DNA of 64,000 bases from Symsagittifera roscoffensis. Its lineage: Eukaryota; Xenacoelomorpha; Acoela; Convolutidae. Position numbers and translations under genes: made by a program. Under the pieces are notes generated by a model. That model saw nothing but the letters and a program-made list of their open reading frames with translations, did no database searches and was not told the DNA's origin. The stretch is from contig NC_087067.1 of NCBI RefSeq assembly GCF_963678635.1, positions 9,097,716-9,161,715 on the forward strand. Direction: 5' to 3'. Of the stretch, positions 33,707 through 45,144 are shown one piece after another. Numbering within the stretch: position 1 is the stretch's first letter; every line of letters starts with the position of its first letter.

Positions 33707-36700
33707 CTGAAAAAAAACCAAAAAAAAATTTCGAAAAAAATTTGTTTGAATTTTTTTTATCTTCTAACTTTCTTGAAAAACTACAAAAACCGGTCAATTA
33801 ACGAATTGACAACCGCTCAAAATTCAATCCGATCTTTTTTTAATTTTCAGATTTTTTTTAAACGGCTTTTGAGAGTTTGTTTTTCAAAAAAAAAACGTGC
33901 GCAAATCTTTGACTTCAGATCAGTGAAACTTTTTCATGCTACTCGATTGTTTTTTTTTTTCACGTCCTTTTAAACGCTAAACCTAGTTCATATTTCATGA
34001 AATATGATACATATTTGAAAACTGAACTTCACAATTACCCACTTCCTGTAATGGTGGTAAAAGCTAATTTTTGCTACTCCCTCTAATTTGGTTCATAATC
34101 CCTCCCTTTTCTTTATACATAAGCTCTGCTCTGCTTCACAAATAATCACAATTATTACCATAACCAGCCATCCGTAATGAGAAAAAATTGAGTCGCCTTT
34201 TTTAAGCATCAGAAACTAATGAGCTATTTGTAGCCCGAGGTGACAAGAAGCCTAAGTCATCCCATGTCAGTACTGATCAAGTACAATAGGTCGAGATAGG
34301 GATTTTGGGGTCAAAGTTTAAAAGGAAATTATTATAAATTTTGACAACTTAGACTCAACTTACGATGTATTTTCTCTGAACAAGATAATTATATTTTCCT
34401 TCATTGAAATTTCAAGGTCTTTTGAGTTACAATTGAGCATAAATACAGATTTGAGCATAAATTGCAAGTTTGTGTGACTAGATTTTCGCTCATTTTTAAA
34501 AAACTGAACTTTTTTCCTAGAAAATATTTAACATGCGAACTCGATGACTTGGCGTATTTATCGCAGGCAAAACATCGAAGAAAATGGCAGTTTGCCGCAA
34601 TTAGAAAAAGAGACATAGTTTGTTGCCAGGCAAATTAATCAGCATTCGTTATTAGTAGTTTCGTTGAACATTCCATATCGAGTCTCACGCCCACTTGGGC
34701 GTGGTCGTTTTGCTTGATTGCTCTAAGACTTGAACAAAAGATGGAGTATTTTGGTCTTGTGATTTTTTTGAGACAACTTTTTAGCCACTTTTGAACCGAC
34801 GTTTTTTTATATTATGTGAAAGTTCAAAGCTCAAATTTGGAAAGATTTTTGACCTATGAGCATTTGTTGTTAGATTCTTGAGGTTTACAAATTTGGCTCA
34901 TTTTTGATTATAACTAATGCTAGTTTTGCTTAAATTTCGTTTATGAGTAAAAAATACAAAATCGAAAATACAATCTTCATAAAAGTTTCGAAACTATAGC
35001 GAAACTCTGTGAACACGACTACTTTTGAAACACTAAAAAATTTTCCTACTTGGGAACCCATATAATCAATAAAAAAATTTTGAAAAATGTTGCGTCCAAA
35101 GTTGCGTCAAAAGTTCAGTCTAAAAACTGAATGAACTAAATCAGCTTGACAACATTGAAAGTTGTTGAAAAAAAATTGGCTTCTAATCAGCATTTTAATT
35201 TACACAAACTTAAAACTAGATTTTGTTTCAATAATTTGATTAGTTTTTGACGTTTTTGACTTGATGAAAATTTTTAAAAATTTCGTCAACTGCTCAAAAA
35301 TTTTGTAGTTTACAACATAAAAAGTTTTTTTTTTGAAAATCTTTCATGGCACTTTTTTAAACAAAAATAAACCTGTTTGAGTGAACTGGAAATTTCTGTT
35401 ATAAAGAATGTTGATTGAGTAAGTTTTTTTAACATAAATCAAAAAATATATGAAAAGAGATCAAATCAATTGCTCAATTGGAGCAGATTAATGTAAAATA
35501 TATTGAATGAGTTTTGAGTCTAAGTTGAAATGTTTTTGTGCAGACCAAAAGCGGCACTTAAATGATTATGAACTAATTCAAAGCCGACAATTACACTTGA
35601 AAACCCAACCTGAAAATTTGCTGAGAAATTTTGAATATTTATGTGTTTCTGCTGACTCAGACTCATGTACTAATGAAAAGTCCGATGAACTTGCGTGTTA
35701 TATTATATATAGAACATTTTTCAGTTATGAATTGAGCTGCAATAAAAAAAATCGGACTTACTGTTATTATCCCGCTTCTTAGTTTACAACTTTCTCTAAT
35801 TTCAAAACTAAGTCTAATTTTACTAGTCAGCGCAATTAAAGCAAAAAACATATAGATTTCATATTAAGCTAAAGCTATCTGTAAAAACTTGGCAATAGTT
35901 TTTTTTTCTCCTGAATGTAGGTATCAAAAGCCCTTAATCATTGGTGTGCTTTTTATTGCAATTCTTTTTTTCCCGACAAAATAAATTTGAAAAAGATGAA
36001 CAAACAAAAAAATATGGAAAAAAAAACAATTCAAAAATTTTTTCGAGAAGAAAACTTCTTTTTTTGGTCCACCTCTGTAGAATTTCTACTTCAAAAGACT
36101 ATTATTGTGCCAATTTTTATTGCCCGTTAAAATAGTACTTAATTTTGAAAATACAACTAGGCCGGATTAAGTCGCCGTTCACTAGTAAATAGAAAGCTGG
36201 AAACATAGCGAGCATTAATAAAGCAAAATTCGCCGCATCTAAAACTTTTGTTATTTTTTATTCTGAATACTGAAATTTCTCTCTAAAAAACGGAACACAT
36301 GGAGCAAAATAACTTTCTCCAAAAATAGAGCGCAAAAATTTTAAAGAATCAAAAATATAAGTTTTCTTATAATTTTTTATGGCTATAACTTTTTTTAAAA
36401 AAATCAACCTGTTTGAGTGATCTCAAAATATCTGTTATAAAAAGGCTGTTTGCTTAATTTTTCTTAAAACCAAAATAAAATTTTATACAATTTCATTTTA
36501 ATTTCTCTGATTCTTTATTTGCAAGCCGATGTTATTCCTTGTCATGAAAATTTTTCATTCGTTTGCCTTGGACAAGTTAGTGGAGAAATTATAATTGATG
36601 CGCCCGGATATCATTTGTTGAACACATGATTCAATCACGATTTTTTTGGGTATCCACCTTATAAGAGTTTTTTGTGCTTACTGTACCGAACAATGAAAAT

Positions 36701-39700
36701 GGGAGGAGTTTTGGATTCGGTTGTGTTCTAGTTTATTTTTCTGAGCAACATCAGTTACCGTAAGAAATCATCGGAATGGATCAAATGATAAATTTTATTA
36801 GAGCATGTGCAGTAGTGATTCGAACGAAATTTAAAAATTTTTCAAAAATTGTCTCGGTATTGAGAAAAAGTGGTATTAAATTTTTGAGATTCAGTCTAAT
36901 TTCGAGCAAATAAAACGAGCGAGCGAGCAGGCTTACATAAGCTTATTTTTAAGTTTGAGTCGTAAAAATTTAGTTTTACTTGAGCTACGTTAGTACTTGA
37001 AGATTTTCATTTTTCAAAGCTCCTTTCATTTTTCAATAAAACTGTTGTCCAAATTGCTTATTTACTGTGACTGTTGAATAAATTTAAGTTTTACTTTTTA
37101 GTTCAGACCCTTTCGTCATACTAAGCAGAATAAAAAAACAACACTTTTTTGAAAAAAAAATCTTAAGACTTTGGTCGGAACATTCTATGCTACTTGGACA
37201 GTTACCGTCTGTCTTTGCTTGGATTGCCATTGTTCGCAATATGTTGTAAACTATCTAAGTGAGTTATTTCATTTTTCAGGCTAGGAAACTTTTATCATAA
37301 CTAACATTGTGTAAGTTTAATTAATTTCTTTTTTTCATAAAAGACGCTAAAACTAATTTCTTAGGAGTTTTAGCTACTCCGCCATCTCTCTTAAGGGTAG
37401 GCAGTGTTAGGACCAAGTCAGGTTAGCAAAAGAAGAAAAAAAAAACTGAAACATTCGAGGAACACAACCATCAGCAAATAAGATTTTCAAATAATATCAA
37501 GCAGCCAAGAAGCAGGGAAATTGTGGGAAGATGCCCATTGAGTCGAACAAAACTGCCCTAAGAAACTGATGTTCTAAAGTTTTCTGAGAGACTAAGTTTT
37601 GAAATTTTGAATTTGAACCGCAACCGACCTGAAATATATTTGAAAGCAATTATCATTTTTAGCCGTTCAAGGGATAAAAATATTCAATCAGCCAATAAAG
37701 CTTAAACTGTTACAATTTTATTTGGAGAAAACTTAATTTTATTAAAACTAGAGTTGGTAATCCGAAAAAAAAAGGACAAGCTACGAAGAACCAGAATAGT
37801 TTAGACAAGAAAGTCCTTGCTTTTTAAATATTGCGGAACAAAAAATAAGCTGACAAAAGAAGGATTGATACTTAATTTTTTCCGGGAAGACAATTCAATT
37901 TTTAACAAATTGAAAAAAACAAAGTCCTAACCCTAAACCTCTGGGAGCAAAGACAATCGCGTTACCTCTGGACTAAGTGGGAGGAAACCTGGAAGTTGTT
38001 AATGCTCAATATGTAAGCAAATTTAACATGCAAAAACTTAAATACTGCTAGCAAAAGAGTATATGGAAAAAAGTACGGAAATCAAACCTGATAAATGTTT
38101 TCATTAAGTTACAATTTTGTAAAAAAAAAATGATGTTAAAAATTCTATTAAAAACTACTTTCAATATTTTCAAAAGTTTTATACTTTTTTCGCAAATGAT
38201 CTTCAAAAACACTCTTAATAAGATTTGGTAATCGTCTACCGAGCGGTAATTAAGCAAAAAAACTTAGGCGGCTTTCGTTAAGTCGAAAACAAACTGTCGA
38301 GATCTAAATTTTTGAAACTAAAAATATGTACGACTCTTCACAGGAAAAAAGTCTTGAAAACTTGGAAAAAAATGTGTGAAAGTGATCAACCTTTTTCGCA
38401 AAAAAGCTGAAAAATCTTGAGCTTTCTATTTTTATTAGAATCGTTTTGTTCATTAACAAATTTTTAGTATCACATAAAGTAAAATAATAATTTTGAAAGT
38501 GGACAATGCTGGAAATGTAAATTTTTTAGAGTTTTTTTAATGGAGTAGCATGTTTTATGGTTAACTATTACATGTGTAACTGGTTTATATGATTGGTTCA
38601 TCAATTTTCTAAATTTCCTTATTCTGCTGTAACTGCGAAAATTGTGAAAATGAGGCAAACACGAGTTGTGGTCTATTCAAGGTAACAAATCTAAATAGGT
38701 TTATTTTTTTTGTGAGAAAATCGCAGGTTATTTTTTAAAAGCATATTAGAACGAAAGTGTTTTTTTAATAATAATTCTGAAAATAATTTTGAAAATGTGT
38801 ATGTTTTAATACATGTATGTGTATGCGTTTTATGTGTGAGTACATGTATGCGTTTTTCTCTATAATACATTTTCAGAGTTATTAGCTTAGTCCAACAGAA
38901 ACCACATAGGATATCAATCAAATCTGGAATCATAGATCGCTCACCGATGGCCGACTGGAATATCATTCCGTTGAGGTTGACCAGGTTTCCGTTGTCTATT
39001 TTGACCTTGGAGAACTTGTTCAGGTTGCAGACGGTCACAGCCGGCCACGTGACGTTCTTCCGGGTTCGAACTGTTAGTTTTGTGTTCACGGGGAAGCTAA
39101 ATCAATTATTTGTAATTAATTGTAATTCAGAAGGTTTATCCACAAGGGAAAGGACCCAGCATAAGAACTGCTCAGCTCTTTACGGAGCAAGGCTGTGGTG
39201 ACCCTGGTTAAGAACTACATGCATTTTTCGGTTATTTTTCAGGGCTGGGTAATGTTGCCTCAAGCTCAAGCAACCAGCACGGCGCAACAAGGAGAAAATA
39301 TGAAAAAATCTCGTAAAAAAGCATCAATTTAGAAGAAAAACTGGAATAACTGAATTATAGACTTTCCTTTTTCCCTTTTTTCGTAAAACTTTCCTTTTTT
39401 CAAGAAGGGCTCGTTCATTTTAGAAGGGCTCGTTTTTTGCATGTTGCGCCATGAAGTTTGGCACAAATTAGTGTACGTTTTCAAATGTATATTCATATTG
39501 GAGCATTTATAGCAAAAAAACAATTATAGCTCAAAAAAATCAATAAGTAAACAAACGGAAAACAAACCTGAAAAAACGTGCGCATAAGTATCCAGTTTGT
39601 ACGATGAAGCTGAGAAAGCAGACGACAAAGATGACGACCCAGAACACTCTTCGGAACAGACTGGGTCCCCTGGCTGCTCTGGGTATCCCGTGGGCGGTGG

Positions 39701-40648
39701 ACTGAAGCAGGAGGGGTTTGAGTGTATCCGGCAGTGACGTCATCGCTTCACCTCCTTCACTCTAAGACCAAAAAACAGACTTCTAGGGGATAGGGGAGGT
39801 TGTGAAGTGAAAAGAGTTTGGTCATTCTCTTTTTGAACAGGTTGGGGGTTGAGGGGTCGCGGAAGTAAGAGGGGGGGGGGGGGGGGGCGGAGTTTGTAAT
39901 ATTTATACTCTTCAGCTTAGATGATGTTAAGATGTTACCTCCCATCATCAAATAATAAAGTTTGAGTTTCTAAATTAATCAAAAACCAAAAATTTCAGCC
40001 ATAAAATTAAACAAAAGTGACCATACAGGGCGACTTGTGGTTTTCTTATATGCACCCTGGTCGTCCTTTCTCTCGCGAATAGATAAAATATTCCAATTCA
40101 TTTCGCTCTATTTGAAAAAAAAACATAAAATAGTCTTACGAATTATTTTTAATTTTTTCATCGTTTGAAAAGTTATACGGCTAAAATTGGAATTAAAGAT
40201 GAAATTTTTTTTGGAGTTAGCTTGCTGGTCGAAATTTCTGCGCCATGATCCAAATAAATTCTAGGGCCGATTTAATCTTTTTCTTGTTGTAGATTGAAAA
40301 TCAGTGTATATTTTCCACGGTAAAATGAAGGAAGTTAACATGTGCAAAAAGGGGCAAAAACTGTATCGGCTATTTTTGTCTGAAATAGGCGCACGGTAAA
40401 AAAAATTTCAGTGACCTGCGTAAAAAATTTACAGAAAAATGTTTTCCTTTCTTATGTGTTGAAATAAACGCACAGTTAAAATTCTCAAATTTGCTCGCGT
40501 GTCGATTATTAAACTTGCCTTTCGTTTCGGCCGCAGGACAGATTCTTCCGAGTGTGCTCTCGATAGTTTCCGGCGATCCGAGTGCTCTCTGCTTCGGGTT
40601 CCGCAGTCGCTAGGAGTGTTGCTGTAGAAATTCATGGCACAGAAGTTT
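33518..40648 (-). CDS. DEG/ENaC-family sodium channel subunit with LDL-receptor class A domain, first four exons
   Basis: Ligand- or acid-gated, amiloride-sensitive-type cation channel subunit of the plasma membrane. Coding exons on the minus strand are 40,635-40,519, 39,761-39,568, 39,096-38,945 and 33,706-33,518, with matching phases, giving 217 residues. Visible landmarks: the cytoplasmic HG gating motif at about 63-64 (STAHGIPRA), transmembrane segment 1 at about 78-98, the post-TM1 FPVNTKL segment, and WPAVTVCNLNKF at about 121-132, a family hallmark. Exon 4 adds a six-cysteine LDL-receptor class A module at about 164-202, with the W-x-CDG and DC...DE calcium-cage pattern. The thumb, palm end, TM2 and selectivity filter were not found, so the gene is either spread over very long introns or truncated. 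LDLa modules are not part of the standard DEG/ENaC core. Exon GC content is well above the surroundings. Confidence 0.85.
34661..34960 (+). mobile_element. Old Helentron-like family A relic in DEG/ENaC intron 3
   Basis: GAGACAACTTTTTAGCCACTTTTGA, TATTATGTGAAAGTTCAAAGCTCAAATTTGGAAAG and following blocks keep the family A order. The start holds a perfect hairpin CACGCCC-ACTT-GGGCGTG at 34,686-34,703. Confidence 0.35.
35507..35782 (+). CDS. Weak open frame, unrecognised
   Basis: A 91-codon frame whose middle (QKRHLNDYELIQSRQLHLKT onward) is hydrophilic and less biased than chance frames here, after an acceptor-like TTTTTGTGCAG. It lies antisense in the DEG/ENaC intron. Several frames of this length are expected by chance in the window, so it may be spurious. 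Confidence 0.15.
   Translation: MSFESKLKCFCADQKRHLNDYELIQSRQLHLKTQPENLLRNFEYLCVSADSDSCTNEKSDELACYIIYRTFFSYELSCNKKNRTYCYYPAS
37915..38015 (-). repeat. tRNA-derived SINE-like sequence, second family member
   Basis: Minus strand has CTTAGTCCAGAGGTAACGCG, which resembles a tRNA D-arm/A-box, then a degraded B-box region (GGTTTAGGGTTAGGAC), and shares its 3' body with 29,820-29,885. It lies in DEG/ENaC intron 3 on the gene's strand. Confidence 0.4.
38945..39096 (-). CDS. DEG/ENaC exon 3: first extracellular strand
   Basis: Acceptor TTGATTTAG, donor ATCG/GTGAGC. It encodes FPVNTKLTVRTRKNVTWPAV and continues TVCNLNKF, the most conserved part of the family after TM1, then ends in phase 1 at QSAI. 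An N-glycosylation site (NVT) precedes WPAV. Confidence 0.9.
39568..39761 (-). CDS. DEG/ENaC exon 2: HG motif and first transmembrane segment
   Basis: Acceptor TTTGGTCTTAG, donor TTTCAG/GTTTGT. It encodes the HG motif, RRVFW at the membrane entry and a hydrophobic run of about 21 residues ending near QTGYL, as in other family members. It ends in phase 2. Confidence 0.85.
39871..39887 (+). repeat. Run of 17 G in DEG/ENaC intron 1
   Basis: Uninterrupted G17 followed by CGG. On the transcribed strand it is a C-run about 110 bases before the acceptor. It may be the edge of a decayed hAT MITE, whose ends also carry G-runs next to GCGGA. Confidence 0.9.
40519..40648 (-). CDS. DEG/ENaC exon 1: 13-base leader and cytoplasmic N-terminus
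   Basis: An acceptor-like GCTTACTTTTTCTAG ends at 40,649, followed by 13 bases and the ATG at 40,635-40,633. It encodes 39 hydrophilic residues rich in Ser and Arg. The donor is AAG/GCAAGT, the classic consensus for a GC-AG intron, and intron 1 (40,518-39,762) ends in GGTCTTAG. Confidence 0.75.
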
Positions 40649-41050
40649 CTAGAAAAAGTAAGCAAATAATACGTCGGCATAGTCCATTGTGTTGATTAGC
40701 ATAGCTCTTCCGAGCAAAAACCCTGAGCTCAACGAGAATTTTACCTCTAAATGTAAATTTCGACAAATGTACAGTTAGACGAAAGTTAATATGGGCAAAT
40801 ATGCTATCTGCAAATTTTTTACTGCCAATTTTTATTTGCACATAAATAAATAACTGCAAGCTTTCATATGCAAATTATCATTATAGTCATCCTTGGGATA
40901 AATGGAACTAGTTAGCTTGGTTTAATTCAGTTTGAATAATCCAGATATTAATCCAGAAATTTGACCAAATGGACCAAGTGCAAACCGCCAGAACTGATCA
41001 TTGAAACTAATTAAGTGTAAAATTATAATTTTTGTCATTGTTGATTTCAG

Positions 41051-41246
41051 GACAGCAATATCTTCAAAGGGGCAAAAAGTTGCCGTTGATTTGCACGTCG
41101 AAACTGATGTGAATATAAAAACTACCCTTGAAAAGTATATTGGACTTTTTCCTCCAAAAGTTGAAGCAAAAAAATTGCCCCCCTTTTTTGCTGACTTTTT
41201 TGAACCTCGCCCAAATCTGGATATATCAGAAATATCAGAAAAATGA
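41051..41246 (+). CDS. Weak candidate exon, unrecognised
   Basis: After a good acceptor (GTTGATTTCAG) a frame of 65 codons opens (AISSKGQKVAVDLHVETDV...), ending at TGA in a short AATATCAG repeat. The first half is protein-like and the second half runs into low-complexity sequence. No donor, family or partner exon was identified. Confidence 0.15.
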
Positions 41247-41340
41247 CAACGCAGGGCAATTTGAGTACAACAGAAATATCAGAAAAATCAAGAAATATCA
41301 GAAATATCAGAAAAATCAAGAAATATCAGAAAATGAACAA
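41220..41340 (+). repeat. Short tandem repeat of AAATATCAG/AAAAATCAAG
   Basis: About 120 bases of alternating AAATATCAG and AAAAATCAAG units (roughly 28-bp higher-order period), open in more than one frame. Confidence 0.75.
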
Positions 41341-41464
41341 TCACAAAAACCTAAAAAGTCACAATGTTTGAGAAATCTAACATTTCCGCAGAGCTTAGAA
41401 TTAAATTTATTCATTGTATTTAGTAAAATGATGAAAATGTTTCTTGAGAAAATTAATTAAGTCG

Positions 41465-41610
41465 GCTTTCGAAGAAACTGGACTTATAAATTGATTTCCT
41501 AGCTAACCATTTTTGACGTTAATACAGTGAGAAAAAATTTTGATGTCCAAATTTTGAGCTCAAGTTTGATCGGTGTTTGCACTATTGTGCTGGTTTAAAA
41601 ACGAAAACGG
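41465..41610 (+). mobile_element. Old Helentron-like family A fragment
   Basis: GCTTTCGAAGAAACTGGACTTATAAA, CTAGCTAACCATTTTTGACG and GAGCTCAAGTTTGATCGGTG follow the 5' half of family A, with no 3' end. Confidence 0.3.
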
Positions 41611-41804
41611 AATTTTTTTAAAAATTTTTTATTATAGAGTTTTTCACCAAAATGTACTTCAGACACGGAACTCACAATGTACTTACAAGGAACTCGCAAC
41701 TTTCACGGCTGAAAATTAAAAGGATCAGTCTTGTTTGCTTCCCTAACCAGTAAAAAGACTATGCTGAAATTTTAAGTATTCTAACTTCAGCTGACGGGTC
41801 TTCT

Positions 41805-41995
41805 TAACAATCTCCCCCCTTCTATTGTATCTACTAAAGAATCTCCACCCCTATGAACAAATACAGTAAATTAGCAATAGAGTTTGCATTGAGAATTAGA
41901 ATGTTGCTGCATTCTGATTGGTCGAAAAATCGACCATTTTTATCTACTTAACAATCTCCCCCCCTTTCTTGAAAGGGGGATTGTTAAGTAGATTC
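41805..41995. mobile_element. C-rich TIR MITE ending in a long perfect hairpin
   Basis: CTTCTTAACAATCTCCCCCCTTCT on the left and GAAAGGGGGATTGTTAAGTAG on the right are inverted complements. The right end itself folds: CTACTTAACAATC...GATTGTTAAGTAG at 41,945-41,992 makes a stem of about 23 bp with a two-base loop. It is related to the MITE at 6,138-6,292. Confidence 0.6.
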
Positions 41996-41999
41996 CAAC

Positions 42000-43780
42000 T
42001 GACAACTAAGCTCAAAAAGAAGTAACAACCATTATCCACCCAAAAACGCACACAAACAACACACAAACTTTTGGGTATTTTTGTTGAGCCCCAACTCAAA
42101 TGTTTGAGGCAAGTTTGTACCCGGAATTTTATTTTGTTTCAACTATTCCTTTCACTTCGTTCTAGATTGATCTAAGTCACCCTCAAGCTCTTATAAGACT
42201 GATCTTCTGGTCTGCAAGTATCTTACAACCCAAGTTTTTTTTTCAAGTTTTTATATTTTGAGGAGCTGATTTAGAAACCTCAAAATCAACATCCCACGCC
42301 AATATATAACTCAAAATTTTCTATGTAAGCTTGCGTATTATTTGAATTTTTAGTATTTTTGTAAAAGTCGTTCCGAAATGTAAAAACCGCAGACTAATTT
42401 TGGAATCTTCTTTGTTATATTTCTCACAGCAACCGCGGCTAATGTTATTACTAACAAAGTTTTCTTTAATTTGTGAGTCATTTCTTCAGTTTTTTTATCG
42501 GTTTAAAGTTAACACTGCGCCATTTTGAGATAACATGACCAAATTGGATACCCATTGAATATCCTTAACTTAACTTGATGCCGGTTTTTATTATGCTGCC
42601 CAGAAAAAGTCATTTTTCATCCAAAAACTGTAACAGATGCTTGAAATTTATCCAGCTGTAAAAATAAAATAAAATGGCAAAATCGACTTCGACAATTTAC
42701 AGTCCGCACTGGTAAACGTAGAGTTAACAAAACGATCAGATAAAGTGATTTTGTTTTGTCCCAGAAATTGGACGTGATTTTCTAACGTGATTTTCCCGGA
42801 AATTGAACGTGATTTTCTAAAATTTGTTGAAAAATGGTACATTTAAAAAAAAATGTCAAAAGAGTAATTCTTCAGCAGAATTTCAGAGAATGATTTCAAT
42901 TTTTTTAAAAGTGTACCCTGCACGCTAACGGGATTTTCAAAAATGTGATGGCAATATTTTTACCTCCAGTTAAAACCTTAATTGACTGAACATCGTGTTT
43001 GATAAAAAAATGCTTGAAAAAAACTTTCAACTATCTGTGCTAAAAGGGGTCAGTAGCACTCTCAGATGGGATAGGAGTGTTGTGAATCTGTAACATCAGG
43101 TCAGGAAGAATGTTCTTAGGTAGAATGTAGATTTTTTTGAAATTGAAACGAGTGATAATTTGTCTTAAAGTATTTTGGTATTTGAGTTGCTATCTGTGAA
43201 AAAAAACATGGTACCTGAAATACATCTGAAATTCGTTCACACGTTCCTATTCCTGGTAACACTTTGCTCAAAATGCCTTCTCGAATTCTCCCAAGAAAAT
43301 TTTTCACCGTTTCTCCTTTTTATCAGCTGTCCATGGGATTTTGATTCGTTTCACAACAACGACTCGTTCTTTAGGTATGTTGTGGCTTTGTTTTTTAATT
43401 TAGATGTCCTTGAACACCATGTCACTGTTTTTTTGACAAAACTAATATGCCCAACTGCTTGCACAACAAAGAACCTCAGAAAAAGTTCTCCCTTGGAAGA
43501 TTGGGGGTGAGTTTTTGTCTGTAACAATTTCGGTTTCTCTGAGCTTGCTTTTCCCAAGAACGCAGTCAGAGAAGCCATCTCTTTCTCAAATTTTTAACAT
43601 TCAACGAAGTGTTATCCAGCATTTTATTTGGTCTGCTCTGATATCTTTGTTGTGGATCGGTACAAAGCAAAAAAATTGTCATGAAAACTTTTTGAGATCA
43701 ATTTGAATTACAATTTGCCTTAAAAATAGTCGATAAATGAAATTGTTAACAGTGAAAAGTTACAGAAAATGAAAACGTCC
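42000..43780. other. AT-rich DNA, nothing recognised
   Basis: Contains overlapping open frames on both strands near 43.1-43.6 kb but none with convincing protein character or consistent splice sites. Confidence 0.4.
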
Positions 43781-43787
43781 TATGAAT

Positions 43788-44140
43788 CAGGGGCGGATCT
43801 AGGATTTTCTCGAGGAGGAGGGGGGGGGGGGTGTGTGCGGATTTTCAAAAAAAAAATCTAACATTTTTTTGACCATTTTTGTTAGGTCGACCAATTTGAT
43901 TCCCAAGCTCTCCCAAAGTACTAGGAAGACCCTTGTTTGGCCATATTTTCAGCGCCGCAGGCAAAAATTTGAAAAAATAGGTAAAAAAGCGTTTTTAGGC
44001 ACTTTTTGAAAATGTTTGACCAAAAATCGCGTTTTTTCGGAACGCGCTCCTCCCTCAAAATTAGTATAAATTGGCGCCGAAGGCACTTTTAGAACAATTT
44101 TAGGGTCCGTCATCGAAAATGGATGTCTCAAAATAATACA
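43788..44140 (+). mobile_element. hAT-type MITE, 3' truncated
   Basis: Clean left end CAGGGGCGGATCTAGGATTTTC at 43,788, G-run, TAGGTCGACCAATTTGATTCCCAAGCT, GCGTTTTTTCGGAACGCGC, then TAGGGTCCGTCATCGAAAATGGATGTCTC. No matching right TIR or target duplication was found. Confidence 0.7.
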
Positions 44141-44959
44141 AAGGGGGGACCCTTTGGGTTGGCAGGGGGTCGATTCCTTAAATTGAATGTTTCAGGGCTG
44201 TCTAAACGGAAACAACTACAAATATTAGAGACTCAGCATTCGATAGCTGAATCATTTTATCTCAATTTTTTTGATCATATAAGATTTTGTGTTTTTGTTC
44301 TAATTTTCAACTAAATATTTTGGCTCTGATGAGTTCTCAAGTCATTCCAGGAGAGGGATGTTTTTAATTCTAGATGCCAAAAATTCTTGAGGGTTGTCTC
44401 TCTGGTCATAGTTTGAAACATCGACATTTCTGACCAAATCAACCTATAATTGATAATTTTTCACAAATTTGGCGTAGTCCACACAAAGCGCCAATTTTAA
44501 CAGAAGCATGCGACGAACAAAAAAGAAAAAAATTTTTTTTAGGCAAAACGCTCTTCTCAGAAACGCTCTTTTTTGATAAGAATGAGTTGGAAAACTTCCT
44601 AATCACAGAAATCCCAGTGCTTTGGTAGAGCTTGATCAAAAGTATCATCGTTCCTGCAAAAGAGGGAAAAAAGATCAACCAAATTTTTCACTCCCCTTCA
44701 TCCATCAAAAAATTTATTCGCGTGCCGATCAGAACAGTGTTTTTATGAGTCTGATTGATTTTGCTTTCAGCAATGATAAAATGAGCGTCAAAAATGTGAA
44801 AAGTCTAGTTTCGTGTAAGAAAAATCAAAGGAAAAGGTGTCGGAAATTTATTTCAACCATATATTAGAATTTGCAAAAGGCATTAATAGTAAGCAGGGTT
44901 AAGGCTGAGTTTCAAAAAGTTTCCGATACTTTGTCTATTTTTTTTAAAGTCGAACTAGT

Positions 44960-45140
44960 TACCGTAAAACTTGGTAAAACCCAATTTTCAACAATATTTT
45001 GACGCCGCAGATCATTAAAAACAGGGACAAAATGGCGTTTTAAGGGGCAATTTTCCGAGTATAACTTGACGTCCAAATCTTTTTAAGACAAGTTTTAGGG
45101 TGGAAGCGAAAAAAAATCGGAAGGCCTGGGGGGTCTCCGT
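44960..45140 (+). mobile_element. hAT-type MITE fragment
   Basis: GACGCCGCAGATCATTAAAAACAGG, AATGGCGTTTTAAGG and TTTTAGGGTGGAAGCG keep the order of the family's middle and 3' part. Both ends are lost. Confidence 0.4.
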
Positions 45141-45144
45141 GTGA

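Larger units (their letters stand above)
34970..38940 (-). other. DEG/ENaC intron 3 (part), mostly featureless AT-rich DNA
   Basis: Intron 3 spans 38,944-33,707. Apart from a relic at 34.7-35.0 kb, a SINE at 37.9 kb and a weak plus-strand frame at 35.5 kb, I see nothing structured. No extra channel exon was found, and phase agreement between exons 3 and 4 does not require one. Confidence 0.5.

Noticed and set aside
43116-43578. Overlapping open frames on both strands of 63-111 codons
   Set aside because: No consistent splice sites, F/L/K-rich composition and mutual antisense overlap; such frames are expected by chance in 64 kb of AT-rich DNA.
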